A DNA stretch of 34,915 nucleotides from Flavobacteriales bacterium (GCA_012966015.1 DTRI01000037.1:1-34915), one strand, 5' to 3'. Counted from the first letter of the stretch, positions 1-9,967 are shown. Notes: a model not told the origin generated them from the letters alone. Program-made: numbers and translations.

Positions 1-2
1 AG

Positions 3-509
3 CGCTTATGCGATTATAAGCTGCGTAGCATCGACTTCTGCAAAGAGAGGAACGAAGCTGCTGTTGGCTGTGGTGACGGAACTATTCGTATCATAGACAT
101 TGACACATTTGAACAGAAAAATATTTTAACAGGGCATAAGGAAGCGTTCTCCGTTAATTGCGTGAAATATCATCCGAACGGCACCTTACTCTTATCCGGC
201 TCACGTGATGCTCACCTAAACCTGTGGGACGCAGACAAGAGCTATGAGCTTACCCGCCAAATTCCGGCACATAACTATGCCATTTATAGCATTGTGTTCA
301 GTCCTGATGGAAATCACTTTGCTACCAGCAGCATGGATAAAACCGTAAAAATTTGGGATGCCAATGAAGTGGAGTTGCTATTGAGAATAAGCCCCGAAGA
401 ACAGGGCGGACACACTAACTCCGTCAATAAGCTGATGTGGAGCGACTACAATAATTACCTGCTTTCAACTGGTGACGACCGAACGATAAAAGTTTGGGAA
501 ATATCGTAG
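3..509 (+). CDS. WD40-repeat protein, C-terminal part (5' end truncated by window)
   Basis: Frame 3 is open from base 3 and reads RLCDYKLRSIDFCKERNEAAVGCGDGTIRIIDI..., joining ORF 162..509. Repeated WD-like units: SRDAHLNLWDAD, SMDKTVKIWDAN, GDDRTIKVWEIS. Confidence 0.85.
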   Translation, partial: RLCDYKLRSIDFCKERNEAAVGCGDGTIRIIDIDTFEQKNILTGHKEAFSVNCVKYHPNGTLLLSGSRDAHLNLWDADKSYELTRQIPAHNYAIYSIVFSPDGNHFATSSMDKTVKIWDANEVELLLRISPEEQGGHTNSVNKLMWSDYNNYLLSTGDDRTIKVWEIS

Positions 510-673
510 AAAATGAATAGCCTACCGCCAACAATGAAATGTGCTGAAATCCCAACTGTTTTTTCTCCCGATATCTAAAAAAAGGAAGTATTGCTTAATT
601 TCAATAGCTTAGCTGGGGTTAACACACAGGCTCGCGTTGGCAGACATTAACAAAACGAATAGATTACCTCTCA

Positions 674-693
674 CTCGGATTTTGTAATCCGAG
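674..693. terminator. Perfect inverted repeat CTCGGATT-TTGT-AATCCGAG; possible terminator or intergenic repeat core
   Basis: 8-bp perfect arms and a 4-nt loop, between the convergent WD40 and DUF998-like genes. Confidence 0.45.
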
Positions 694-734
694 CTGCAAA
701 TGCGTGCATACCTATTACATGATAAAGCAGGCCT

Positions 735-1391
735 CTATTGGCTTTGCCTCAACTGTATCCACGACACCATCTGAATCCAGGAGATCATGCTAAAAAAGCA
801 TATCCACTCCAGGATGGTCTTGTGCCAGATGGCTGGCCTGATGAAATCATCCGGATTATTTACCCATTCTATGAATCTGCCGCTGGGCGAAAGCAAGAAT
901 GCGCTGAATACAAGCACCGTAATTATCCCTGGGATGACCGATAGCTTGGGTAGCGCTGGCGTATGCCCCATTGTGGTGAGCACGGTTACTATCAGAATAG
1001 TAAGCAGCCCCATGCTGAAAAAGGACAGGGCCACAATTACATGCCGGTCAAAATCATCAACAGGGAAAAAACCAACAAGGGTACAGGAGAATGCTGCAAT
1101 AAATGCGGTTACACTGATAAGGTTGCGCAATGGCCCGGTAAAGCCCAGGGAAATTCCCTGGGAAAACACGAGCAGAAACGCACCCCCAACAATCAGTCCG
1201 CCATTGAATACCCAGAACAATTTGCTTCGTTGGGTATGGCCCAATTCCGAAATGAAGTGATTGAGCAATGAATAGGATTCACCTGGTATTTCTTCGAAAG
1301 CAATAGCAGTAATTAGTGAACAAATGAGAAGGATGGAAGTGCCAATGATTCCTGAGACTGAAGCTACACGTTGGATTTTGAGAGAATCCAT
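735..1391 (-). CDS. DUF998-like multi-pass membrane protein
   Basis: 218 aa with several hydrophobic segments; layout resembles DUF998 (LLNHFISELGHTQRSKLFWVFNGGLIVGG...). Confidence 0.6.
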   Translation of the reverse strand: MDSLKIQRVASVSGIIGTSILLICSLITAIAFEEIPGESYSLLNHFISELGHTQRSKLFWVFNGGLIVGGAFLLVFSQGISLGFTGPLRNLISVTAFIAAFSCTLVGFFPVDDFDRHVIVALSFFSMGLLTILIVTVLTTMGHTPALPKLSVIPGIITVLVFSAFLLSPSGRFIEWVNNPDDFIRPAIWHKTILEWICFFSMISWIQMVSWIQLRQSQ

Positions 1392-1399
1392 GAGTTCAT

Positions 1400-3829
1400 T
1401 TACCTAATCTCAGCTCCAAACTCCGATATGTAGGCCCTTTTGAGGCTCTCAATTACATCATCCACTTCTTTGTCGGTCAATGTTTTGGAATCGTCCTGAA
1501 AAGTAAAGCTGAGCGCATAAGATTTTTTGCCCTCCCCTATTTTGTCGCCTTCGTATACATCAAAGATATTTACCGCCTTGAGGATCTTTTTCTCTGTTTT
1601 CACAGCCACCGCTCTTAAGGATTCATATCGGGTCGCCTTGTCGATAAGCAGCGCCAGGTCCCTTCTCACCTCAGGAAATCTGGCCAGCTCCTTATGCCTT
1701 ATTTTGTTCACGTTTAGCAATGCCTGCACCTGGTCCCAGTTGATTTCCGCATAATATACCGGACTCTTGATCCCAAATTTCTTGAGCACTGATTTCCTAA
1801 CTGCTCCAAGGACAGCTACGCGCTTCTTTAAAATTGTCATGCTTTGTCCCTGTAAAGAGTGGCCGCTATCGTCTTGTTCTTCTACTCCTGGTTTGCCAAT
1901 TCCCAACCTGTTAAAAATCTGCATTACAGCTCCTTTAAGTGCGTAATAGCTCGCATTTCCTCCATCACCTTGCCAGGACTCTTCTTCCAGCTTGCCCGAA
2001 AGCGTAATCCCCAACAGCTGCCTCTCGTAATACTGGCCAGCCTCATCGTGATCCTTATTTTTCTTTTCGTACGACCTCCCAAATTCGTATAGCTTCAGAT
2101 CAGGCCGCTGATGGTTCTGGTTCCTTTCAACCACCTCCAGGGCCCCGTATAGCAGATTGCTGCGCAACACGTTCAGATCGGCATTTAGCGGATTGAGTAT
2201 GGTTACCTCTTTAGCTCCGCTGTAATAAGAAGATTGGGAAATCGAGTTCAGCATAATCTCATTGTAGCCGCTTCCGGTGAGTAGCTCCGCGACCGTCTCC
2301 TGCGATCTGTCCACTTCAATATTACCTGAAGCAACTCCGTAACTCATAGATGTAGAGTCCTCTACGTTGTTGTATCCGTAAATCCTCAGCACCTCTTCTA
2401 TAACATCGGCTTCCCTGGTTACATCTGCCCTGTAGGGCGGAATGGACAACTTCAGCCCATCTTGTAATTCATCTTCAACCTCAATATCAAGAGATGTTAA
2501 GATTCGTTTTACCAAATCCTGGTCAATCTCCTTTCCTATTAACCTATTGCAATTAGAAAAGCTGAAATCCACTTTGAAATATTTTATTTTGATGGGGTAT
2601 TTATCGATGACCTCCGAAGATATCTCGCCACCTGCAAGTTCTTTAATCAACAGCGCAGCGCGCTTAAGTGCTACAATTGTCATGTTTGGATCAGCACCCC
2701 TCTCAAATCGAAAGGAAGCATCGGTGTTTAGTTCATGTCGTTTTGCTGCCTTTCTGATCGTTATTGGATCGAAATAAGCGCTCTCCAGAAAGATATTCTT
2801 CGTGGTTTCGCTAACACCAGCGTTGCTGCCGCCAAAAACGCCGGCTATACACATCCCACCATTTGCGTCACAGATCATAAGGTCTGAGTCCGACAATGTC
2901 CTTTCAACCTCATCCAGCGTTGTAAATTTTGTCCCTTCACTCAACTTTTTGACAATGACCTTTCCGCCCGATATCTTGTCGGCATCAAAAGCGTGCAAGG
3001 GCTGGCCCAGCTCGTGTAGCACATAGTTGCTAATGTCAACAACGTTGTTGATTGGCGCCAGGCCAATGGATTTAATCCTGTTGCGTATCCATTCCGGCGA
3101 TTCTCCAACGGTGATCCCTGAAATAGAAACACCGGCATATCTTGGACATGCTGTTGGATCTTCAACCTCCACGCTTATTGGTAAGTTGTTATTGTCCACC
3201 GAAAAGCTTTCAACGCTGGGTATCTTAACCACCGCCTCTTCCTCATAGCGAGCTTCAAGAACAGCCTTAATATCTCTAGCCACCCCTACGTGCGAAGCAG
3301 CGTCAATCCTGTTCGGTGTGAGGCCAATATCAAATATCGTGTCGGCCTCCATATTATAGTAGTCTTTAACGTCATCTCCTACCTTTGCTGAAGCATCTAA
3401 TTCAATGATGCCATCGTGCTCATGTCCCAGGCCTATTTCATCTTCTGCGCAAATCATACCCTCCGAATCCTCCCCGCGTATATTTGCGTTCTTGATTTCA
3501 AAGCTCTCTCCCTTTATCGGAAATATGGTAACCCCAACCCGGGCCACGACAACTTTTTGGCCTTCATTTACATTCGGTGCACCACAAACTATAGTTAGCT
3601 CCTTGCCGTCCCCAACGTCGACCGAGGCAATGCTGAGCTTGTCTGCATTGCTGTGTTTTGCTACTGATTTTATTTCGCCTACTATCAGTCCTTCCAGTCC
3701 GCCCACAACCGCTCCTGATTGCTCTACTCCCTCGACTTCCAAGCCGCAATCCGTCAACAGCTCCGACAGCTTATTTGCGTCTAAACTAACGTCGATATAA
3801 TCCTTTAGCCAGCTGTATGAAATCTTCAT
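1400..3829 (-). CDS. pheT: Phenylalanine--tRNA ligase beta subunit
   Basis: 809 aa starting MKISYSWLKDYID; tRNA-binding domain (GLIVGEIKSVAKHSNADKLSIASVDVG), B3/B4 region (PRYAGVSISGI), C-terminal FDX-ACB domain (FPEVRRDLALLIDK). Confidence 0.97.
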   Translation of the reverse strand: MKISYSWLKDYIDVSLDANKLSELLTDCGLEVEGVEQSGAVVGGLEGLIVGEIKSVAKHSNADKLSIASVDVGDGKELTIVCGAPNVNEGQKVVVARVGVTIFPIKGESFEIKNANIRGEDSEGMICAEDEIGLGHEHDGIIELDASAKVGDDVKDYYNMEADTIFDIGLTPNRIDAASHVGVARDIKAVLEARYEEEAVVKIPSVESFSVDNNNLPISVEVEDPTACPRYAGVSISGITVGESPEWIRNRIKSIGLAPINNVVDISNYVLHELGQPLHAFDADKISGGKVIVKKLSEGTKFTTLDEVERTLSDSDLMICDANGGMCIAGVFGGSNAGVSETTKNIFLESAYFDPITIRKAAKRHELNTDASFRFERGADPNMTIVALKRAALLIKELAGGEISSEVIDKYPIKIKYFKVDFSFSNCNRLIGKEIDQDLVKRILTSLDIEVEDELQDGLKLSIPPYRADVTREADVIEEVLRIYGYNNVEDSTSMSYGVASGNIEVDRSQETVAELLTGSGYNEIMLNSISQSSYYSGAKEVTILNPLNADLNVLRSNLLYGALEVVERNQNHQRPDLKLYEFGRSYEKKNKDHDEAGQYYERQLLGITLSGKLEEESWQGDGGNASYYALKGAVMQIFNRLGIGKPGVEEQDDSGHSLQGQSMTILKKRVAVLGAVRKSVLKKFGIKSPVYYAEINWDQVQALLNVNKIRHKELARFPEVRRDLALLIDKATRYESLRAVAVKTEKKILKAVNIFDVYEGDKIGEGKKSYALSFTFQDDSKTLTDKEVDDVIESLKRAYISEFGAEIR

Positions 3830-3899
3830 AATTACCTATTAAATGCACGGGTAAAAGTAATGAGAAAATGTATCACCGATGCATAAAATAGATTTTAAC

Positions 3900-3907
3900 T
3901 ACTTTCG
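3900..3907 (+). promoter_or_regulatory. Possible Bacteroidetes -7 box (TACTTTCG, one mismatch to TAnnTTTG)
   Basis: Lies downstream of the annotated ATG (3879) but upstream of a TTG at 3939 that gives the typical MKIAVNTRLL N-terminus. Confidence 0.3.
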
Positions 3908-3938
3908 TTTTAATGATCTAATTTCCATTCATTACCCC

Positions 3939-5045
3939 TTGAAAATAGCTGTTAATACGCGCCTTCTCATTAAAAACAAGCTGGAGGGGATTGGATGGTT
4001 CTCTTGCGAAACACTCAAAAGGATTACGCGTGCGCATCCTGAACATCAATTCTACTTTTTATTTGACCGGCCATTTGATGAGTCGTTTGTTTTTGGTTCC
4101 AATGTAACGCCAATTGTCATTCGACCTCAGGCCCGGCACCCGATCTTGTTTTATCTGTGGTTTGAGAAATCCATTCCCAGGGCTCTGAAGAAAATCAATC
4201 CCGACCTGTTTATGTCAACGGATGGATATCTTTCTCTTTCAACAACAACTCCTTCGCTACCAGTAATCCACGATTTAAATTTCGAACATTATCCTGAGCA
4301 GCTTCCATTCTTAGTACGCAAATACTATAAGCACTATTTCCCCAGGTTTGCGCGCAAGGCAGCTAGATTTTCAAAATCGGATATCGTTGCTACGTACGGT
4401 ATTCAACCCGACAAGATTGATGTAGTATATAACGGAGCCAACGAGATATATCAACCAATAAACAGTGAGGCAATTGAAGTATGTCGAAATCGACATGCTG
4501 GAGGATCCCCCTATTTTCTATTTGTTGGATCCCTGCTTCCGCGAAAGAACATTGCCAATCTATTCTCCGCCTTTGACCTGTTCAAGCGCAACGCTTCTAA
4601 CGATATAAAATTAATGATAATTGGAGAGAGGAAATGGTGGACCAGTGAAATCAAAGGAGCTTACGAAGCGATGGAGCACCGTGAATCTGTTATCTTCAAA
4701 GGTCATACGTCACCAGATGAGCTACAGCAGCTCATACCATCCGCCCTGGCGCTGACCTATGTGTCGTTTTTCGAAGGATTTGGCATTCCAATTATTGAAG
4801 CAATGAGATGCGGAACACCGGTGATTACATCGGATGCTTCGAGCATGCCCGAAATTGCGGGAGGTGCGGCAATGCTAACCGACCCCAGCTCCATACAGTC
4901 AATCGCGGATGCCATGACCAAAATCGCTACTAGTCAGGAGCTGCAAAGGAACTTCAGCGAAAAGGGCCTGGAGCGCGCTAAGGATTTTTCCTGGGACGCA
5001 ACTGCTGATAAGATGTGGGAATCAATGTTAAAAAGCATCGCTTAA
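3939..5045 (+). CDS. Glycosyltransferase family 1/4 (GT-B fold); probable TTG start at 3939, ORF track start ATG at 3879
   Basis: KIAVNTRLLIKNKLEGIGWFSCETLKRI; C-terminal GT4 motifs FVGSLLPRKNIANL and SFFEGFGIPIIEAMRCGTPVITSDASSMPEIAGGAA. Confidence 0.85.
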   Translation: MKIAVNTRLLIKNKLEGIGWFSCETLKRITRAHPEHQFYFLFDRPFDESFVFGSNVTPIVIRPQARHPILFYLWFEKSIPRALKKINPDLFMSTDGYLSLSTTTPSLPVIHDLNFEHYPEQLPFLVRKYYKHYFPRFARKAARFSKSDIVATYGIQPDKIDVVYNGANEIYQPINSEAIEVCRNRHAGGSPYFLFVGSLLPRKNIANLFSAFDLFKRNASNDIKLMIIGERKWWTSEIKGAYEAMEHRESVIFKGHTSPDELQQLIPSALALTYVSFFEGFGIPIIEAMRCGTPVITSDASSMPEIAGGAAMLTDPSSIQSIADAMTKIATSQELQRNFSEKGLERAKDFSWDATADKMWESMLKSIA

Positions 5046-5626
5046 ATGTTAAAGCATCACTACAATAAAGATCTCTGTGAAGCAGGATGTGATGAAGCGG
5101 GCAGAGGTTGTTTGGCCGGACCCGTTTTTGCCGCATCGGTTATTCTTCCAAAAAAATTTAACCATCCCTCCTAAACGACTCAAAACAGCTTACGGAAAAG
5201 CAACGAGAGCACCTGAGGCCGATCATAGAAAAAGAGGCAGTCGCCTGGTCCGTTGCACAGATGGACAATCATAAAATTGATGAAATTAATATCCTGAAAG
5301 CTTCTGTTTTCAGTATGCATAAAGCTGTCGATTCGTTAAGTGTAAAACCTGAGCTCTTGCTCATCGATGGTAACCGGTTTTATAATTACCACGATATCCC
5401 ACACAAATGCATCATTCGGGGCGACGGCATTTACATGTCGATTGCCGCTGCATCCGTGCTTGCCAAAACACACCGCGATGAATTTATGTCAACACTACAT
5501 GCAGCGTTTCCCATGTACGACTGGCTCCACAACAAAGGATATCCGACCAGGAAACACCGTGAAGCCTTGGCCGATTATGGTGCTTGTGAGTTCCACCGCA
5601 AAACTTTTCGATTGCTTCCAACATAA
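5046..5626 (+). pseudogene. rnhB: Ribonuclease HII, interrupted by a single-base frameshift near 5166-5171
   Basis: Frame from 5046 reads [42 protein letters not shown]. The -1 frame continues [54 protein letters not shown]...LLIDGNRF...ASVLAKTHRDEFM...YPTRKHREAL. Together these give an otherwise complete RNase HII. Confidence 0.85.
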
Positions 5627-5689
5627 TTTTCATTATTTGCCCCATGATCTGGGAGCAAGTGTTAATTTTGTGGCCTATTCTACCGTCAA

Positions 5690-8482
5690 ATGCTTAGAAA
5701 GCTATTCGTTCTGTTTTTGATCGCACTCGTCATAGCGGGTGGTATTGGCGGATATCTGCTGTTCACAAAAATCAGCACCCCTGTTAGCAAGGCTATCATA
5801 GCCATTCCCTCCGACGCAGCAATAATCATTGAAAGCGATAACTTTCCCAGCGCCTGGAACGAGCTGAAAACGGTGTCCGTGTACTGGAATAAATTGAAGG
5901 GAATAGAGCTTATTGATCAAATCGAGGCTAGAACAGCATATCTCGATTCACTGTTTTCAAAGGAAGATAGAATTGCCCAATTGATAAGTGGACAGGCTAC
6001 ATTCATTTCTATCCATCTTACCGGCGTCCACAATTATGACTACTTGTTCCTTGTTAGCTTGAAAAACACCAATCAAATGCGTGATTTTAACAAGACTGTC
6101 AAGTCGCTGGTTGATGAGAATACCATTACCAAGAGGTCCTATGATAAAGTTGACATTTTTGAAATCTCTACTGAGGTTGGCGTATTCAATTACGCAATCT
6201 CAAAGGGGATCTTTCTGGGAAGCTTTAGTTCGTTATTGATTGAAGATGCTATACGACAAATGAATTCATCCAGCTCCCTGATTAACAAACCGGAAAATAA
6301 AGGTTTTGAACTCGTTCACAACACGGCCGGCACGGGTGCCGCTTGTCACTTTTATATAAATTACTCCCGATTCCCAAAGCTTGCCTATCTTTTTCTGCGA
6401 TCCAGAAAACGTGGCCTGATAGCCGAGCTATCTAATCTTGCCAATTGGACCGAGCTCGATCTCAAGATAAAATCCAATTCGCTTATGTTGAATGGGCTGA
6501 CATTTTCGAATGATTCTTTACCGCGCTTTTTGAATCTGCTGGATGACCAGAAGCCACAGGACATTGATATGATAGAAGTTCTACCTGACAATACAGCCGT
6601 TTTGAATTATTTCGGGGTGGAAGATTTCAACAAATACTACGAGGATTACAAAACCTATCTCGGAGTTACCAATGAACTGTTTGATTACACAGCGTTAATT
6701 TCAACAACAGAAGAAAAGTATGGAATTGACATTTCCGAAGATTTGTTCTCTCTCTTTTCGAACGAATTCGCCCTAAGCACATCAGCAAATGTTAATTCTC
6801 CTGATCCGAAGAGCAATAAGACAAAGGATTATGCCATTTTTGGCCTTTATGACCCAGAAGATGCATTGGAACGGCTGCAGGGCCTATGCAAGACCATTCA
6901 CAATAATGTTGAGTATCCGGACTCCGTTGATAAGAGCGTATCAGAAGTTTACCGCGATCATGAAATTTTGTACTTCAGCATTCCAAATATGCTGAATAAT
7001 TTGCTGGGCCATATTTTCTCTCAAGTGAAATCAAACTACTGTACGGTAGTTGGTGATTATTTGGTATTTGCCGAAACATCCAACCACCTTAAGAACTTTA
7101 TCGCAGACAATCTATCCGGACGAACCATGGACAGAGACGTTAGTTATTTGTCATTCTCTGACCACATCTCATCCAGCGCCAACTACTTTCTCTATTACAA
7201 TATTCCACTGTGTATCAAAACCGGTATGCTGCAGGCGCTATTTGAAGAAGAGGTTTCCAATGCAATTGTAGAGAACACTGAATCTATTCAGGAGTTTCAT
7301 GCCCTGGGGGTTCAGGTCAGCTCGGGCTCAATGAAAGCTAGCAGCGCAGGTGGTAAGTTGTACTATACCAATGTTTACCTGGAGTACAACCCCGACTACA
7401 AAGAGAAAACGCAGCTGTTCAGGCAAACGAAGCTCGATGCGCCATTGCACTCTATTCCCTGGGTGGTGAAGAATCATTATTCCAACGATAATGAAATATT
7501 CATCCAAGACGGGCAAAACCAACTTTACCTGATAGATAAATCGAACAACATTCTATGGAAAAAGTCCATTTCCGAACCAATCATGGGAGACGTTACCCAG
7601 ATTGACATTTACAAAAGCAAGAAGCTACAGCTCCTATTTAATACCAAGACCAAGCTACACCTGATCGACAGAATGGGCCGCGATGTAGAGGACTTTCCAA
7701 TTGAGCTTAAGTATCCTGCTACCAATGGAATTTCTGTATTTGATTACGACAAAACCAGGAATTACAGAATAATTGTCTGTGGCGAAGACAAAGGGATGCG
7801 TGTTTATGATAGCTATGGTAAGCTTGTGACCGGATGGGAGTTTGACAAAACCAGCTCCGTTGTTTATGCGCCGATCTCTCATATTTCAGTCAATGGAAAA
7901 GACCATATTGTGGCCATTGACCATAGGGGAATGGTGTACTCTATGGATAGAAGGGGACACGAACGAATGAAACCATTTCAAGCATTCAATTATCTGTTTG
8001 ACAATGCCTATTATCTGGAAAAGGGAAAGTCTATTGACAATACCTGGATAATTACATCAGACTCATCCGGAATCGTACGCAAGGCTTCATTTGCAGGAAA
8101 AACAGATAGCCTTGTCTTTGATGATTTTACGCACCCGCCCTACTTCAATTACGCCAAGAGAAACGGCAAAAGGCAATATGTATTCCTAAATAAGGATGAG
8201 CTGATCGTGTTCGGTGAGGATAAGGAGATCGCGTACAACAAATCCTTCGACCGCATTATCGCACACCGCCCAATCATTTACAATTTACCTGACAATGATC
8301 TAAAAATAGGTGTTGTATCAGAGAAATCAGATGAGCTGTATTTATTTAATCCTGACGGCACATTGTCAGATGGGTTTCCTCTTTATGGCAACTCCGATTT
8401 TACACTCATGCACAACTCGGGCAAAACCAGCCTGATCAGCGGGGCGCATGGAAATTATATATTCATCTATTCCCTGCAATAA
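5690..8482 (+). CDS. DUF3352-like membrane-anchored protein with C-terminal propeller-like region
   Basis: 930 aa; N-terminal TM segment (LFVLFLIALVIAGGIGGYLLF); middle resembles DUF3352; C-terminal repeats such as LYLIDKSNNILWKKSI and VYDSYGKLVTGWEF resemble a PQQ/WD-like propeller. Confidence 0.6.
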   Translation: MLRKLFVLFLIALVIAGGIGGYLLFTKISTPVSKAIIAIPSDAAIIIESDNFPSAWNELKTVSVYWNKLKGIELIDQIEARTAYLDSLFSKEDRIAQLISGQATFISIHLTGVHNYDYLFLVSLKNTNQMRDFNKTVKSLVDENTITKRSYDKVDIFEISTEVGVFNYAISKGIFLGSFSSLLIEDAIRQMNSSSSLINKPENKGFELVHNTAGTGAACHFYINYSRFPKLAYLFLRSRKRGLIAELSNLANWTELDLKIKSNSLMLNGLTFSNDSLPRFLNLLDDQKPQDIDMIEVLPDNTAVLNYFGVEDFNKYYEDYKTYLGVTNELFDYTALISTTEEKYGIDISEDLFSLFSNEFALSTSANVNSPDPKSNKTKDYAIFGLYDPEDALERLQGLCKTIHNNVEYPDSVDKSVSEVYRDHEILYFSIPNMLNNLLGHIFSQVKSNYCTVVGDYLVFAETSNHLKNFIADNLSGRTMDRDVSYLSFSDHISSSANYFLYYNIPLCIKTGMLQALFEEEVSNAIVENTESIQEFHALGVQVSSGSMKASSAGGKLYYTNVYLEYNPDYKEKTQLFRQTKLDAPLHSIPWVVKNHYSNDNEIFIQDGQNQLYLIDKSNNILWKKSISEPIMGDVTQIDIYKSKKLQLLFNTKTKLHLIDRMGRDVEDFPIELKYPATNGISVFDYDKTRNYRIIVCGEDKGMRVYDSYGKLVTGWEFDKTSSVVYAPISHISVNGKDHIVAIDHRGMVYSMDRRGHERMKPFQAFNYLFDNAYYLEKGKSIDNTWIITSDSSGIVRKASFAGKTDSLVFDDFTHPPYFNYAKRNGKRQYVFLNKDELIVFGEDKEIAYNKSFDRIIAHRPIIYNLPDNDLKIGVVSEKSDELYLFNPDGTLSDGFPLYGNSDFTLMHNSGKTSLISGAHGNYIFIYSLQ

Positions 8483-8486
8483 GCTC

Positions 8487-8514
8487 AGCACCCAGGGCAA
8501 ATTTCCCTGTTGCT
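8487..8514 (+). terminator. Imperfect hairpin just after the 5690-8482 gene
   Basis: AGCAcccAGGGCAAATTTCCCTGTTGCT: AGCA/TGCT outer pair and CAGGG/CCCTG inner pair. Confidence 0.35.
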
Positions 8515-8534
8515 GTTTGAGCCTGTTTTAAACT

Positions 8535-8613
8535 GCCACAATGCCTCAAAGACACCAGGAAATCACCAAGAAATCACCAGGATAAACTTTGTGGAGCTCA
8601 GAGCCTTTGTGGC
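8535..8613. repeat. Degenerate intergenic palindromic element with internal direct repeats
   Basis: Left arm GCCACAATGCCTC, right arm GAGCCTTTGTGGC; core contains AAATCACCAAGAAATCACCAGG (AAATCACCA twice). Confidence 0.45.
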
Positions 8614-8752
8614 TGAAAAGGGAATTTGTCGTATACCCGAATCTCCAAGCTTAAGCCAATTAACGTTTTTTATTATATTTTTACTCGAGTAATATGATAG
8701 CAACCAATAGGCTAATTTTCGTCTTAACTATAAGGCGAACACTTCTATAACC

Positions 8753-9967
8753 ATGACAAAGTGTACCAACATATACTTATCGCTGATTCTGGTAATTGTT
8801 TGCGCAGTCAGTTCTTGTATTAAGGATGAATATGATCTGGACAAGATGACAGCAACTAATTATTCTCCGGAAATTGCAATGCCGCTTGTTCATTCTGTGT
8901 TCAGTGTAGCAGAAATTCTTTCAATGTCAGCTGATCAGGACGCAAATGACCCTGAGAATTTAGAAGAGGACCCCGATGGCCTCATGAAGCTGATGTACAA
9001 CGATACCCTATTCTCGAAAAAGGCTTCTGAGTTCATCGCTTTCCCTCCGATGACACCATTGATTACAGGATATGGGGGGTCAGATACGCTTCAGCTGCTG
9101 GTTGACTCGATAGACCTGAATCTAGAGGTATATAATAAACTCATTGGAGGTCAATTCTATTTTGAAAATCCAATCATACATATTACCGTGACCAATTCAA
9201 TAGGAATGCCTATAAATCTCACCTTCACCACTTTTCAAACCTGGTCGCCTATTAACGGCACAACGATAGTAGAGCTGTTTTCCACAACACCACCTATTAC
9301 ATTAACGCCTTCGCCAGCATTTCCGTTGATACCGGGCGATGTATCCGTAACAAGCTATACATATGATAAAACAAATAGCAATATTCAAAACTTTCTACTG
9401 ACTGCACCTAAGTACCTGTATTATGCGGTACGGGGAATAACCAATATGCCTGCCACAATTCCTAATTTTATTACCGATTCAAGTAAATTCAGTGTTGAGG
9501 TACTGCTTGAGCTGCCCTTGCACGGATACGCCTCCTTTCTTAGCTTAGGCGACACATTACCTTTTAGCCTTGGCATTAACTATCCCTCAGGTTCAGAGGT
9601 TTATGCAGAATCTGCCACGTTTGTAGTAAACGCTTATAATGGTTTTCCACTTGATGCTGCTCTGCAGCTTTCTTTTGTCGATTCCTCGGGCGTTATTCTT
9701 GACTCATTATTTTACAGCGGGGAACAATCAGTCTTTGAGGCAGGATCCGTGGGTCCGGCTCCTGCCTTAAGGGTGACTTCCACCAGGCATACGGTAACAG
9801 AAGTTTATGTGGATAGGGCAAGGCTCGACAAATTAGGTGCAGCGACCGAAATAATCATTCGAGGAACATTGACATCTGCCAATAATCCGGCACTTGTAAA
9901 AATTTATAGCGACTACACCCTGGAACTGAAATTAGCCGTTAGGGCAGAATTGTTTATCGGTTCGTAA
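8753..9967 (+). CDS. Hypothetical secreted lipoprotein
   Basis: 404 aa; signal with lipobox-like Cys (LILVIVCAVSSCIKDEYDLDK), a typical Bacteroidetes lipoprotein start; 13 bp upstream of the next ORF. Confidence 0.7.
   Translation: MTKCTNIYLSLILVIVCAVSSCIKDEYDLDKMTATNYSPEIAMPLVHSVFSVAEILSMSADQDANDPENLEEDPDGLMKLMYNDTLFSKKASEFIAFPPMTPLITGYGGSDTLQLLVDSIDLNLEVYNKLIGGQFYFENPIIHITVTNSIGMPINLTFTTFQTWSPINGTTIVELFSTTPPITLTPSPAFPLIPGDVSVTSYTYDKTNSNIQNFLLTAPKYLYYAVRGITNMPATIPNFITDSSKFSVEVLLELPLHGYASFLSLGDTLPFSLGINYPSGSEVYAESATFVVNAYNGFPLDAALQLSFVDSSGVILDSLFYSGEQSVFEAGSVGPAPALRVTSTRHTVTEVYVDRARLDKLGAATEIIIRGTLTSANNPALVKIYSDYTLELKLAVRAELFIGS

Noticed and set aside
787-1260. 157-aa plus-strand ORF opposite the DUF998-like gene
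   Set aside because: The minus-strand ORF has coherent membrane-protein hydrophobicity; the plus-strand one does not look coding.
5140-5160. A_AAA_AAA run in rnhB as a programmed -1 frameshift site
   Set aside because: Slipping there reads ATT TAA and terminates at once, so it cannot join the two rnhB halves.
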